Assembly (NCBI GenBank): GCA_023386345.1
Contig: JAEWJT010000016.1
Coordinates: forward strand, 310,001-374,000
From: Bacillota bacterium
GTDB lineage: Bacteria; Bacillota; Clostridia; Tissierellales; Sedimentibacteraceae
DNA: 64,000 bases
Direction of reading: 5' to 3'
Below the pieces are notes generated by a model. The model was not told the origin of the DNA. It did not search any database and saw only the letters and a list, made by a program, of their open reading frames with translations. Position 1 is the first letter of the stretch; the number at the start of each line of letters is the position of its first letter. Shown one piece after another: positions 54,314 through 63,151 of the stretch. The translations under genes were made by a program, and so were the position numbers.

Positions 54314-55648
54314 ATGAAACATATTTTTTTCATTGGAATAGGCGGAATCAGCATGAGTGCCTTGGCAAAATTAATGCTGAATAAAAATATTAAGGTCTCA
54401 GGCTCAGATAGGAATAATTCAGAATTATTGCAAAGATTACAAAATGATGGAGCAAAAATATATATTGGTCACAAGGCTGAAAACATAGATGAAACTGTAG
54501 ATTTAGTTGTATACACCTCAGCTATCAGCGATGATAATGCAGAGTTTTTAAGAGCTAAGGAGCTTGGTATAGAAATCCAAAAAAGAGCTGAGTTTATTGG
54601 CAATATAATGAAAGAATACAAACATTCAATTGCTGTATCCGGAACTCACGGTAAAACTACTACAACAGGAATGTTATCTTCAATTTTAGTAAGTTCAAGC
54701 TTAGATCCAACTATATTTTTAGGTGGAGAGCTAAATGTTATTAATGGAAATGTAAAAATAGGCAATGGAGATTTACTGTTGACAGAAGCTTGCGAATATA
54801 AGAGAAATTTTTTGAACTTTAATCCAAGTATTAGCGTCATACTTAATATAGCAGAAGATCATCTTGATTATTATAAAGATATTAATGATATTAATTCTGC
54901 CTTTGTTGAATTTGCAAATAAATTACCCAATGACGGATTGCTTGTAGTAAATAATTTAGATAAGGAATTATTTAAAGGAATAAATTCAGAATTAGTTTCA
55001 TTCGGACTTGATAATTCTGCTGATATATTTGCAAGTGATATAGAATATCTGCCACAGCCAAAATTTGTAGTTAATTATGGAGATATAAACTTTGAAGTTG
55101 AGTTAAGTGTATTTGGTGAACATAATGTGTTAAACGCATTATCTGTCATTGCAGTTTCAATAAAGCTTGGAATTGACATTGAAACTATTAAGAGAGGTCT
55201 AAAGCAATTTATAGGAACAAAGAGAAGATTTGAGTTTAGAGGAAAGATAGATGATATAAGCATTATAGATGATTATGCTCATCACCCTGATGAAATAAAG
55301 ACATCATTATTAACTGCCAGAAAAAATACTAATGGTAAGGTAATAACTATATTTCAACCTCATACTTACACGAGAACTAAGAGCTTATTTGAAGAATTTG
55401 CTAAGGTGTTTGAGTTGTCGGATGAAATAATATTTGTTGATATTTATGCAGCAAGAGAAATTGACAATGGAGAGGTTAGCTCCGAGAAATTGGCAGAGGA
55501 AACTAAAAAATATAATAAAAAAGCAATATATGCTAAAAGCTTTGAAGAAGCAGCTTCGCTTGCATTGGAAAAGGCAGATGCCAAAGATACAATAATTGTC
55601 ATGGGTGCTGGTGATGTGAATGAGATTGTTAAAATATTACTTGGATAA
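54314..55648 (+). CDS. murC: UDP-N-acetylmuramate--L-alanine ligase MurC
   Basis: MurC adds the first amino acid of the peptidoglycan stem peptide. The 444-residue protein starts MKHIFFIGIGGISMSALAK, with the P-loop SGTHGKTTTTGM, LTEACEYKRNFL, and DDYAHHPDEIKTSL. An in-frame upstream ATG at 54212 would read through the leader element and is rejected because the product starts cleanly at 54314. It is preceded by the hairpin leader element and followed 15 bases later by tsaE. Confidence 0.94.
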   Translation: MKHIFFIGIGGISMSALAKLMLNKNIKVSGSDRNNSELLQRLQNDGAKIYIGHKAENIDETVDLVVYTSAISDDNAEFLRAKELGIEIQKRAEFIGNIMKEYKHSIAVSGTHGKTTTTGMLSSILVSSSLDPTIFLGGELNVINGNVKIGNGDLLLTEACEYKRNFLNFNPSISVILNIAEDHLDYYKDINDINSAFVEFANKLPNDGLLVVNNLDKELFKGINSELVSFGLDNSADIFASDIEYLPQPKFVVNYGDINFEVELSVFGEHNVLNALSVIAVSIKLGIDIETIKRGLKQFIGTKRRFEFRGKIDDISIIDDYAHHPDEIKTSLLTARKNTNGKVITIFQPHTYTRTKSLFEEFAKVFELSDEIIFVDIYAAREIDNGEVSSEKLAEETKKYNKKAIYAKSFEEAASLALEKADAKDTIIVMGAGDVNEIVKILLG

Positions 55649-55663
55649 AGGAATAAAATTTAT

Positions 55664-56119
55664 ATGATTATCATATTAAATAATTTACAAGATACAGATA
55701 GAGTTGGCAAAATAATTGGTGAAAATTTACAAGCTGGATCTGTTATATGCTTAGAGGGAGACCTTGGGGCAGGGAAAACAACGCTAACTCAGTCTATTGC
55801 AAAAGGTATGCTTATAGAGGATTATGTCACAAGTCCAACATTTACTATAATCAAGGAGTATAAGGGCAGGATTAATTTATATCATATGGACGCATACAGA
55901 CTTGAGGCGGAAGATGATATGATAGATTTAGGCTATGATGAATACATTAATTCAGACGGAGTGTGCATCATAGAGTGGGCAAGCAAGATAAAAGGACTTA
56001 TACCAAAATCAGCAATTAATATAAATATCACTATCGATTATGAAAGTGACAGAAGATATTTGGATATTAGTGGTATTGGCGAACAGTTTGACATTATAAT
56101 AGAAAGTTTAAAGAAATAA
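55664..56119 (+). CDS. tsaE: tRNA t6A biosynthesis ATPase TsaE
   Basis: TsaE is the small ATPase that resets the TsaBD complex for threonylcarbamoyl-adenosine (t6A37) synthesis in tRNA. The 151-residue protein shows Walker A EGDLGAGKTTLTQSIAKGM, TSPTFTIIKEYKGRINLYHMDAYRL and IEWASKIKGLIP. AAAGGA precedes the ATG. TsaB, RimI and TsaD follow. Confidence 0.94.
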   Translation: MIIILNNLQDTDRVGKIIGENLQAGSVICLEGDLGAGKTTLTQSIAKGMLIEDYVTSPTFTIIKEYKGRINLYHMDAYRLEAEDDMIDLGYDEYINSDGVCIIEWASKIKGLIPKSAININITIDYESDRRYLDISGIGEQFDIIIESLKK

Positions 56120-56125
56120 TAAATA

Positions 56126-56218
56126 ACGAAAGGAAATGCACCAAGTTTGCTTTTAGCAAACTTTGACTATTATATAAAGGTTTCACGACATTTTAAGCAA
56201 TAGGTGCATGGCATAATT
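56126..56218 (+). repeat. Leader repeat copy 3, upstream of tsaB
   Basis: AAAGGA (56129-56134), three bases, GCACC (56138-56142), internal hairpin AAGTTTGC-TTTTA-GCAAACTT (56143-56163), TAGGTGC (56201-56207), eleven bases, ATG (56219). The ATG immediately after the stem (56208) hits a stop after two codons, so the start is the later ATG. Confidence 0.8.
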
Positions 56219-56977
56219 ATGAAAATTTTAGGAATTGAATCAGCAGGACTTACAGCCTCCTGTGCAATTTCAGAGGACAACAGACTTCTTTGTGAGTATT
56301 TGTTAAATCATAAAAAAACTCATTCTGAAAAATTAATGCCTCTTATAATCAAGGCATTAGAGGATAGAGAAGTAAAATTAAATGATATAGATGTTATTGC
56401 TATTTCCAAAGGTCCAGGCTCATATACTGGTTTAAGAATAGGTGCTGCTATAGCTAAAGGGTTAGCACAAGCAATAAGTTTTAGCAGATCTAATGAGTAT
56501 ACGAGAGAAAGTATCCAGACAAGCTATGATAGATCTGCGTATACTGAGGATATGCCTATAGCGTCAGTGCCTACAATGCAGGCCTTAGCAGCTAATGTCT
56601 TTGATAATAGCAGATATATCGTGCCTATACTTGATGCTAAAGCTGGCAGAATTTATTCAGGAATTTATAAGTGGGAAAATACAAGCTTGATAACTATTAA
56701 AGAGCAATTTGCTGCTGATATTGGAGAGCTTATTGATATAATCAAGAATTTAGATGGCGAAGCTGTATTAAATGGTGATGGTTCTGTTAATTATAGAGAA
56801 AACTTAGAGGAAATCCTAAATAATAAGATTATTTTTGCACCTGAAAAATATAATATATTAAGTGCATCATCAGTAAACTTTATAGCTTATCAGCTAATAA
56901 AGGAAAATAAATTGATGGCTTACAACGATTTTTCGCCTGAATATCTGAGATTATCTCAGGCTGAAAGATTAGCTTGA
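56219..56977 (+). CDS. tsaB: tRNA t6A biosynthesis protein TsaB, with an internal insert
   Basis: TsaB is the partner of TsaD. The 252-residue protein begins MKILGIESAGLTASCAI and has the core SKGPGSYTGLRIGAAIAKGLAQAI and PIASVPTMQALAANV. Between those last two segments lies an insert of about 26 residues (87-112, SRSNEYTRESIQTSY and onward) where typical TsaB proteins have only a few residues. The GTG at 56204 is in frame but lies inside the leader stem. Confidence 0.9.
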   Translation: MKILGIESAGLTASCAISEDNRLLCEYLLNHKKTHSEKLMPLIIKALEDREVKLNDIDVIAISKGPGSYTGLRIGAAIAKGLAQAISFSRSNEYTRESIQTSYDRSAYTEDMPIASVPTMQALAANVFDNSRYIVPILDAKAGRIYSGIYKWENTSLITIKEQFAADIGELIDIIKNLDGEAVLNGDGSVNYRENLEEILNNKIIFAPEKYNILSASSVNFIAYQLIKENKLMAYNDFSPEYLRLSQAERLA

Positions 56978-57013
56978 GATTAATATATTTTATAAGAAAG
57001 GCAGTGAATTAAA

Positions 57014-57478
57014 ATTAAAATTTCAATCAGAGAAATGAGATTTGAAGATTTAGATTCTATAATGGAAATAGAACACAACTCATTTACGATGCCGTGGTCA
57101 AGAAAAGCATTTGAAGGTGAGCTTTTAAATGAATTTGCCTTATATCGTTGCTTGGAATTTGACGGTAAAATTGTTGCATATGTTGGACTTTGGCAGGTAC
57201 TTGATGAAGGACATATAACTAATGTAGCTGTTTTACCGAGTTACAGGGGCTTAGGATTGTCGAAGATACTGCTTGCTGATCTTTTTGAAATGTGTCAAGA
57301 TAAAGGTATTACAAGATTAACTTTAGAAGTTAGAAAATCAAACGCAGTAGCCATAAAGCTATATGAAAATCTAGGATTTTTTGCTTCTGGAATAAGACCT
57401 AATTATTATTCTAAGCCTGTTGAGGCTGCTATAATAATGTGGAAAGAGTTGGAGGAGAAGAAAGGTGAAAAATTATAA
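57014..57478 (+). CDS. rimI: Ribosomal-protein-alanine acetyltransferase RimI, ATT start proposed
   Basis: RimI acetylates the N-terminal alanine of ribosomal protein S18. The core has MEIEHNSFTMPWSRKAFEGEL, ITNVAVLPSYRGLGLSKILL (acetyl-CoA loop) and LEVRKSNAVAIKLYENLGF, about 150 residues. The first ATG (57035) has no ribosome site and would remove the first strand. The in-frame codons upstream read ATT-AAA-ATT-TCA-ATC-AGA-GAA, preceded by AAAGG, so initiation at ATT 57014 (or 57008) giving MKISIREM is proposed. It overlaps vanY by 14 bases. Confidence 0.82.
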   Translation: MKISIREMRFEDLDSIMEIEHNSFTMPWSRKAFEGELLNEFALYRCLEFDGKIVAYVGLWQVLDEGHITNVAVLPSYRGLGLSKILLADLFEMCQDKGITRLTLEVRKSNAVAIKLYENLGFFASGIRPNYYSKPVEAAIIMWKELEEKKGEKL

Positions 57479-58355
57479 AAACAGTATTAAAAAAATAACT
57501 GTAATAATATCATTAGTAACAGTTTTATTACTAGGCTCAGTAGCCTGCATAAAATTGGATGCGAAGAATGAAGAACCAAATAAAGATATAGGAAGCGTAG
57601 TGGATAACAACAACAATAATAACAATAATAACAACGACCGAGCTTGTGAAAGCAATAATGAAAATAATGGAAACACTAGCAATAACGGTAACAATAATAA
57701 TGATGATGATAAAAAAGATGATAATCCTGAAGTTGTAGAAACTTTTCTTGATAAAAATAACTTTGTTACAAATTCAGACTCTATTGAAGTTGTTGTAAAT
57801 AAAAAGCGTAACTTAAAGGAGTCATATGTTCCGGATGATTTAGTTAAAATTACAGATGTTCCGACATTACTTGCAAGCCCAGAGGTAAATCAACTTAGAA
57901 AGCCTGCAGCAGAAGCTTTAACTAAATTAATAGAAGCTGCTAAGGAAGAATTAGATATACAGTTATATGCAAGATCTGGTTATAGGTCATATAAGACACA
58001 AGAATCAACATATAATGGATATGTTAAAAATCACGGTCAAGCAGAAGCAGATAAGTTTAGTGCAAAGCCTGGACAAAGCGAACATCAAACAGGTTTAGCT
58101 ATGGACATTTCAAGTGAAAGTGTTAATTTTCTGTTAGAAGAGGAATTTGGAGATACAACAGAGGGAAAATGGGTAGCTGAAAATGCTCATAAATTTGGAT
58201 TTATAGTAAGATATCCAAAAGGAAAAGAAGAAATAACAGGATATCAGTACGAACCATGGCATCTTAGATATCTAGGAGAAGATTTAGCAAAAAAAGTGTA
58301 TGAAAGTGGATTGACATTAGAACAGTATTTCTTTGAAAAAGATAAGGAACAATAA
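57465..58355 (+). CDS. VanY-type D-alanyl-D-alanine carboxypeptidase, lipoprotein
   Basis: This peptidoglycan carboxypeptidase has 296 residues: an N-terminal lipoprotein-like signal (LLGSVACIK), a low-complexity Asn/Asp linker (about 47-85) encoded by AAC/AAT repeats, and a VanY/LAS domain. The zinc site is in SEHQTGLAMD and EPWHLRYLGE; RSGYRSYKTQ marks the substrate groove. The GTG start follows AGGAGAAGAAAG and overlaps rimI. Its place between rimI and tsaD is unusual for the t6A cluster. Confidence 0.88.
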   Translation: MKNYKNSIKKITVIISLVTVLLLGSVACIKLDAKNEEPNKDIGSVVDNNNNNNNNNNDRACESNNENNGNTSNNGNNNNDDDKKDDNPEVVETFLDKNNFVTNSDSIEVVVNKKRNLKESYVPDDLVKITDVPTLLASPEVNQLRKPAAEALTKLIEAAKEELDIQLYARSGYRSYKTQESTYNGYVKNHGQAEADKFSAKPGQSEHQTGLAMDISSESVNFLLEEEFGDTTEGKWVAENAHKFGFIVRYPKGKEEITGYQYEPWHLRYLGEDLAKKVYESGLTLEQYFFEKDKEQ

Positions 58356-58431
58356 ATTTTAAATGTAATGTTATAAACATTATTTAAAATCTTTTAAAGA
58401 TTTTTGATAAACTTGAAAAAGGATAATTCAG

Positions 58432-59451
58432 ATGAAAACAATAAACATACTAGCAATAGAGTCCTCATGTGATGAAACAGCAGCTTCGGTAGTACAAAAT
58501 GGAAGGGAAGTATTATCAAATATTATTTCTTCACAGATAGAGATTCATAAAAAATATGGTGGAGTAGTTCCAGAAATAGCCTCAAGAAAACATATAGAAA
58601 ACATAAGCACCGTTGTAAAGGAAGCTATCTCCGAATCTAATCTTAGTATAGATGAAATAGATGCGATTGCTGTGACCTATGGTCCGGGACTTGTAGGAGC
58701 TTTGCTTATAGGGGTAAATTATGCTAAATCTCTTGCCTATGCTTGGGATAAACCACTTATAGGGGTTAATCATATAGAAGGACATATAAGTGCAAACTAT
58801 ATAGAGGATAAAAGCCTTGAACCTCCTTTTGTATGTCTTGTTGTATCGGGAGGACATACGCATCTTGTATATGTAAAGGGTTATGGAAACTATGAAATCA
58901 TGGGCAGAACAAGGGATGATGCAGCAGGAGAGGCATATGATAAAATAGCAAGAGCATTAAACTTAGGATATCCCGGAGGACCAAATATCGATAAACTTGC
59001 CAAATTAGGAAACAAGGATGCAATACATTTTCCTAGAGCAAAATTTAATGAGGAAAGCTTGGATTTTAGCTTTAGTGGACTTAAATCAGCTGTTTTAAAC
59101 TATATAAATCAAACAAAGCAAAAAGGCGAAAAAGTAGTTGAAGCGGATGTAGCAGCTTGTTTTCAGGAAGCAGTAGTTGATGTTTTGGTAGGAAAACTCA
59201 TGCAGGCAGCAAGATTAAAAAACTGTCATAAAATTGCATTAGCTGGGGGAGTTGCAAGCAATACTAGACTTAGAGAGGTCTTGCAAAAAGAGTGTGAAAA
59301 CAACAATTTTTCACTATATCGACCATCACCTATACTTTGCACTGATAATGCAGCAATGATAGGAAGCTGTGCGTTCTTTAAATACAATAATAAGGAATTT
59401 TCAGATTTTTCTCTAAATGCAAATTCGAATTTAGAGATTGGAAAAATGTAA
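58432..59451 (+). CDS. tsaD: tRNA t6A synthase subunit TsaD
   Basis: TsaD transfers the threonylcarbamoyl group to A37 of tRNAs with ANN codons. The 339-residue protein shows AIESSCDETAASVV, the metal-binding HIEGHISAN, SGGHTHLVYVKGYG and GEAYDKIARALNLGYPGGP, and LAGGVASNTRLRE. It is the last gene of this series and is followed by a terminator. Confidence 0.95.
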   Translation: MKTINILAIESSCDETAASVVQNGREVLSNIISSQIEIHKKYGGVVPEIASRKHIENISTVVKEAISESNLSIDEIDAIAVTYGPGLVGALLIGVNYAKSLAYAWDKPLIGVNHIEGHISANYIEDKSLEPPFVCLVVSGGHTHLVYVKGYGNYEIMGRTRDDAAGEAYDKIARALNLGYPGGPNIDKLAKLGNKDAIHFPRAKFNEESLDFSFSGLKSAVLNYINQTKQKGEKVVEADVAACFQEAVVDVLVGKLMQAARLKNCHKIALAGGVASNTRLREVLQKECENNNFSLYRPSPILCTDNAAMIGSCAFFKYNNKEFSDFSLNANSNLEIGKM

Positions 59452-59496
59452 TAATTGACGAAAAGAAAAAAATTTTTTGTATGATATAAATAATAT

Positions 59497-59541
59497 AAAA
59501 ACAAGTAAAAACCTTGAATTAATAAGATTTTTACTTGTTTT
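59497..59541 (+). terminator. Terminator after tsaD
   Basis: AAAACAAGTAAAAA and TTTTTACTTGTTTT form the stem, loop of about 17 bases, T-rich tail. Confidence 0.87.
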
Positions 59542-59570
59542 TTGTTTAGGGCTAAAGTGCATAAAAAATC

Positions 59571-59736
59571 TGTGAATAAAATTGTTTATAATGAATTATA
59601 ATGTTAATAAAGTTATCAACAGCTGTGGATAAAACTGTTGATACTGTAAAAATAGCAAAAAGTTATCCACAGACAACATATGTTCCGTGAATAACTTTTT
59701 CTGTCGAAAATTGTCTAAATAATACTGTGTTAATAA
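59571..59736. other. Cluster of DnaA boxes
   Basis: Two exact TTATCCACA boxes (59663-59671 plus; 59624-59632 minus), TTATCAACA at 59613-59621 (plus), TGTGAATAA (59571-59579, minus), and weaker matches TGTTGATAC (59636-59644), CGTGAATAA (59686-59694), and two TGTTAATAA (59602-59610, 59728-59736) lie within about 165 bases. The rest of the 304-base gap between tsaD and the ABC-F gene is AT-rich. The segment AAAAAGTTATCCAC...GTGAATAACTTTTT (59659-59700) is also an inverted repeat with T tails and may terminate the minus-strand gene. Confidence 0.8.
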
Positions 59737-59755
59737 ATATTAATACAAACATTAA

Positions 59756-61669
59756 TTAAAGATTAATATTGGACCAAAATGTGTATAATTCTTCAATTTC
59801 AGCCTTTAAGGCCTGTATTTTCTCGTTTATTTGCAATACAAGATTTTTGTCGTTGTATGTCGATTGCTGACATAGTTTTTCTTCTAATAAGGCAAGCTCA
59901 TTTTCATTGCTTTCAATTTTTTCCTCAACATCTTTTATTTCTTTTTCCTTCTTTTTCTTTTCAGCTCTTAATTCTCTGTCCTTTTTTCTTTCTGCATTTA
60001 TCTGTGTTTTCGTTCTATTTACTATGATTTCATCATCAGTTTGCTCAAGCTCTGCTTTTTTTTCGAGATAATAGTCATAGTTGCCAAGATATTCAGTCAA
60101 CCCCTCGCTAGTCATGTCAATTATCTTATTGCACAGCTTGTTTAGAAAATATCTATCATGCGATACAACAAGCACTGTACCATCGTAATTAGATAGTGCA
60201 TCTTCTAAAATCTCTTTTGAGTCTATATCAAGATGATTTGTAGGCTCATCCATGAGAAGAAAATTAGATTCTGAGAGCATTAGCTTCAATAATGAAAGCC
60301 TGCCTTTTTCGCCACCACTCAAATCACTGATAATTTTAAATAAATCGTCACCAGTAAATAAAAATTGTGCTAGTAATGACCTGATATCATAATAATTAAA
60401 CTTTGGATTATCGTCCCAGATTTCATCTATAACTGTATTTTCTAAATTAAGGTGTGTTTGCTCCTGATCATAGTAGCCAATATTTACAAAATGCCCAGTT
60501 TCAACTTTCCCTGTATTGCTTTCGATTTTCCCAGCGATTATTTTCAAAAGTGTAGATTTTCCTATGCCATTAGGTCCGATAATTCCAATTTTTTCACCTC
60601 TATAGGCATTAAAAGAAATATCACTAAAAATGACTTTTTCATCATACGATTTGGATAAACCATCTATTCTTAAAACGTCCAGACCACTTCTTAATTTAGG
60701 AGTAAATCTGAGCTTAAGCTTTTTGTTTTCGTAATTTGGGCGTTCTGATTTTTTCATTTTATCAAGCGTTTTTTGACGGCTAAAGGCTTGACGAATATTT
60801 CTTTTACTGCCATAAGCATGAAGTCTGTTTATTATTTCCTCTTGACGTTCGACTTCTTTTTCATATTCTTCAAACTTCTTTAGAGCTTGCTCTATTTCAA
60901 TTTTTCTTTTGGCCATAAATTCAGAATAATTTCCATTGTATGTTTTTATGTTTTTATTATCTAAAAGCATTATCTTATTGACTATGTTGTCTAAAAAATA
61001 TCTGTCGTGTGAAATTATTATTACTGCACCGTTAAAGCTGCTTAAGTATTTTTCAAGCCATGCTATGGCTCCAATGTCAAGATGGTTAGTAGGCTCGTCC
61101 ATTAAGAGGATATCTGCTTTTTCAAGAAGAAGTTTTGCGAGCATTACTCTTGTTTTCTGACCTCCGCTAAGTATGTTTATAGGCTTTTCAAAATCATCTT
61201 CATTGAAGCTCAAACCTTTTAAGACACCTCGTATATGGCTCTTATAGCTAAAACCATCTAGCTCAACAAACTTTTCGTTCAATACAGTGTATTTATCCAT
61301 TAAATTAGTAAGCATACCATCCTCGTCATGCTCAGTAAACTTACTAATTTGAATTTCTAACTGTCTTAGCTCATTTTCCATAGCAATAATATCCTCAAAC
61401 ATGGTAAGCATTTCTTCAAATATTGTTTTATCACTTTCTATTTTAGTGTTCTGCTTTAGATAGGATATTTTTTTGTTTTTAGGTATGACTATTTCCCCAC
61501 TGTCATAGTCAAGCTCTCCAGTAAGGACATTAAAAAGAGTGGTTTTACCAGCTCCGTTTAGTCCGATAAGACCAATTTTTTCATTATCATTTATTGTAAA
61601 AGATATATTTTCTATTATATTATCAACAATATAAGCTTTAGATATATTGTTGCAGGATAAAACTATCAT
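59756..61669 (-). CDS. ABC-F family ATPase (YdiF-like)
   Basis: ABC-F proteins are soluble ribosome-associated ATPases; some give antibiotic resistance, others act in translation. The 637-residue protein has two ATPase domains (Walker A GLNGAGKTT and GPNGIGKST; signatures LSGGQKTRVMLAKLL and LSGGEKGRLSLLKLM; Walker B ILLMDEPTNHLD and FLLMDEPTNHLD), a Lys/Glu-rich linker and a C-terminal coiled coil (about 555-630). It has the linker and tail of the YdiF/YheS group. Resistance function cannot be read from sequence. Confidence 0.92.
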   Translation of the reverse strand: MIVLSCNNISKAYIVDNIIENISFTINDNEKIGLIGLNGAGKTTLFNVLTGELDYDSGEIVIPKNKKISYLKQNTKIESDKTIFEEMLTMFEDIIAMENELRQLEIQISKFTEHDEDGMLTNLMDKYTVLNEKFVELDGFSYKSHIRGVLKGLSFNEDDFEKPINILSGGQKTRVMLAKLLLEKADILLMDEPTNHLDIGAIAWLEKYLSSFNGAVIIISHDRYFLDNIVNKIMLLDNKNIKTYNGNYSEFMAKRKIEIEQALKKFEEYEKEVERQEEIINRLHAYGSKRNIRQAFSRQKTLDKMKKSERPNYENKKLKLRFTPKLRSGLDVLRIDGLSKSYDEKVIFSDISFNAYRGEKIGIIGPNGIGKSTLLKIIAGKIESNTGKVETGHFVNIGYYDQEQTHLNLENTVIDEIWDDNPKFNYYDIRSLLAQFLFTGDDLFKIISDLSGGEKGRLSLLKLMLSESNFLLMDEPTNHLDIDSKEILEDALSNYDGTVLVVSHDRYFLNKLCNKIIDMTSEGLTEYLGNYDYYLEKKAELEQTDDEIIVNRTKTQINAERKKDRELRAEKKKKEKEIKDVEEKIESNENELALLEEKLCQQSTYNDKNLVLQINEKIQALKAEIEELYTFWSNINL

Positions 61670-61780
61670 AAAAATTTATACGCCTTTCTTTAATGGTAAA
61701 TTATATATTAATTATATTGTAACTTTTTTTTGATAAAAGGTCAAATGATTATGAGATTTTTTTGAGTTTTTGAATTAATA

Positions 61781-61847
61781 TTGACATTTAGGCAATTATA
61801 ATATATTATTATAATCATAAAATTCCTGTAAATACAATATTTGCAGG
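61781..61847 (+). promoter_or_regulatory. Promoter and leader hairpin of the Eis-like gene
   Basis: TTGACA (61781-61786), 17 bases, TATTAT (61804-61809). Just downstream CCTGTAAATA-CAA-TATTTGCAGG (61825-61847) forms a 10-bp stem with one G-T pair in the leader. Confidence 0.65.
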
Positions 61848-61920
61848 ATTATTAGTAACGATAAAAGAATCTATTATAAAATTATATGTTTGTTGGTCGT
61901 TGCTAGAAGGAGGTAACAAT

Positions 61921-63135
61921 ATGGCTAAGAAGCAATTAAAAATGCAAAGAGTAAATCTTGAATATCTTGAACAGTACAATCAATTATTGAGATATGTTTT
62001 TCAAGTTACTGAAAACAAATTACTGCAAACCGGATGGCAGGAAAAGGATATAATTTTAGCAAAATCACCTACCTTGAAGAAGGCTGATGTGCTGGGTTGG
62101 TTTGACGGTGAAACGCTAGTCTCACAAGTGGCAGTTTATCCTATGAAGGTTCGTATCTTCAATCAAACATATGATATGGGTGGACTTACTGGAGTTGGTA
62201 CATATCCTGAATATTCAAATCAAGGACTAATGCACAAATTATTAGATAAAGCATTAAACGATATGAGAGATCGAAATCAGTATATTTCATTCCTATATCC
62301 TTACTCTATACCTTATTATCGTAGAAAGGGATGGGAGATTATTTCTGATAAGATAACATATGAAATACAGGACTATCAATTACCAAAAAGTAGGCAAGTA
62401 GATGGTGAAGTAAGACGTGTTGCGACAAATAGTGATGAAGTAAAAGAGGCATACGATAGGTTTGCTCATCACACACATGGAGCTTTAGTAAGAGATGAAT
62501 TAGCTTGGAATGAATATTTTCTATGGGATTCAGACGATTTTATGGCGGCAGTATTTTATAACGAAGATGGTGAGCCAGATGGATATCTTATATACTGGAT
62601 AGCAGATTCAATTTTCCATATCAAGGATATGATTTTTATGAACGAAAATGCTAGAATAGGCTTGTGGAATTTTGTTAGCGCCCATTTTTCAATGATTTCA
62701 AAAGTTGTAGGAAACACTTTTACAGATGAGCCATTGGCATTTTTATTAGAGGATGCAGATATAAAGGAAAGTATCTCACCATATTTTATGGCTAGAATTG
62801 TTGATTTTGAAAAGTTTATAGAGCGTTATCCTTTTAAAGCTGATACAGTAGACCGTGAATGGACTTTTGTTCTTAGTGATCCAATACTTTCATGGAATCA
62901 AGGTTGCTTTACATTGAAAATTTCAAATGATGGACATGGAACTGTTGAACGTTCAAGCGGTGCACAAAAATGCTCAGATAAAATAGATATTCAAACAATG
63001 ACTACTATGTTATTAGGCTACAAAAGTCCGGACTATCTCCATAGGATAGGACGTATGACCTGCAGCGAGCAAACAGTAGATATGCTCGAGGATTCAATAG
63101 AGCAACAAACTCCGTATTTTTCTGATTATTTTTAA
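61921..63135 (+). CDS. Eis-like GNAT acetyltransferase
   Basis: Eis-type acetyltransferases modify amines on multiple positions of aminoglycosides or peptides and have two GNAT folds plus a sterol-carrier-like C-terminal domain. The 404-residue protein shows VAVYPMKVRIFNQTYDMGGLTGVGTYPEYSNQGLMHKLL (acetyl-CoA loop), YSIPYYRRKGWEI, and ends with Phe, whose C-terminal carboxylate serves catalysis in Eis. The AAGGAGG site sets the ATG at 61921 over an upstream TTG. A WYL regulator follows after 16 bases, likely co-transcribed. Confidence 0.88.
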   Translation: MAKKQLKMQRVNLEYLEQYNQLLRYVFQVTENKLLQTGWQEKDIILAKSPTLKKADVLGWFDGETLVSQVAVYPMKVRIFNQTYDMGGLTGVGTYPEYSNQGLMHKLLDKALNDMRDRNQYISFLYPYSIPYYRRKGWEIISDKITYEIQDYQLPKSRQVDGEVRRVATNSDEVKEAYDRFAHHTHGALVRDELAWNEYFLWDSDDFMAAVFYNEDGEPDGYLIYWIADSIFHIKDMIFMNENARIGLWNFVSAHFSMISKVVGNTFTDEPLAFLLEDADIKESISPYFMARIVDFEKFIERYPFKADTVDREWTFVLSDPILSWNQGCFTLKISNDGHGTVERSSGAQKCSDKIDIQTMTTMLLGYKSPDYLHRIGRMTCSEQTVDMLEDSIEQQTPYFSDYF

Positions 63136-63151
63136 AATTGAATTATATTAA

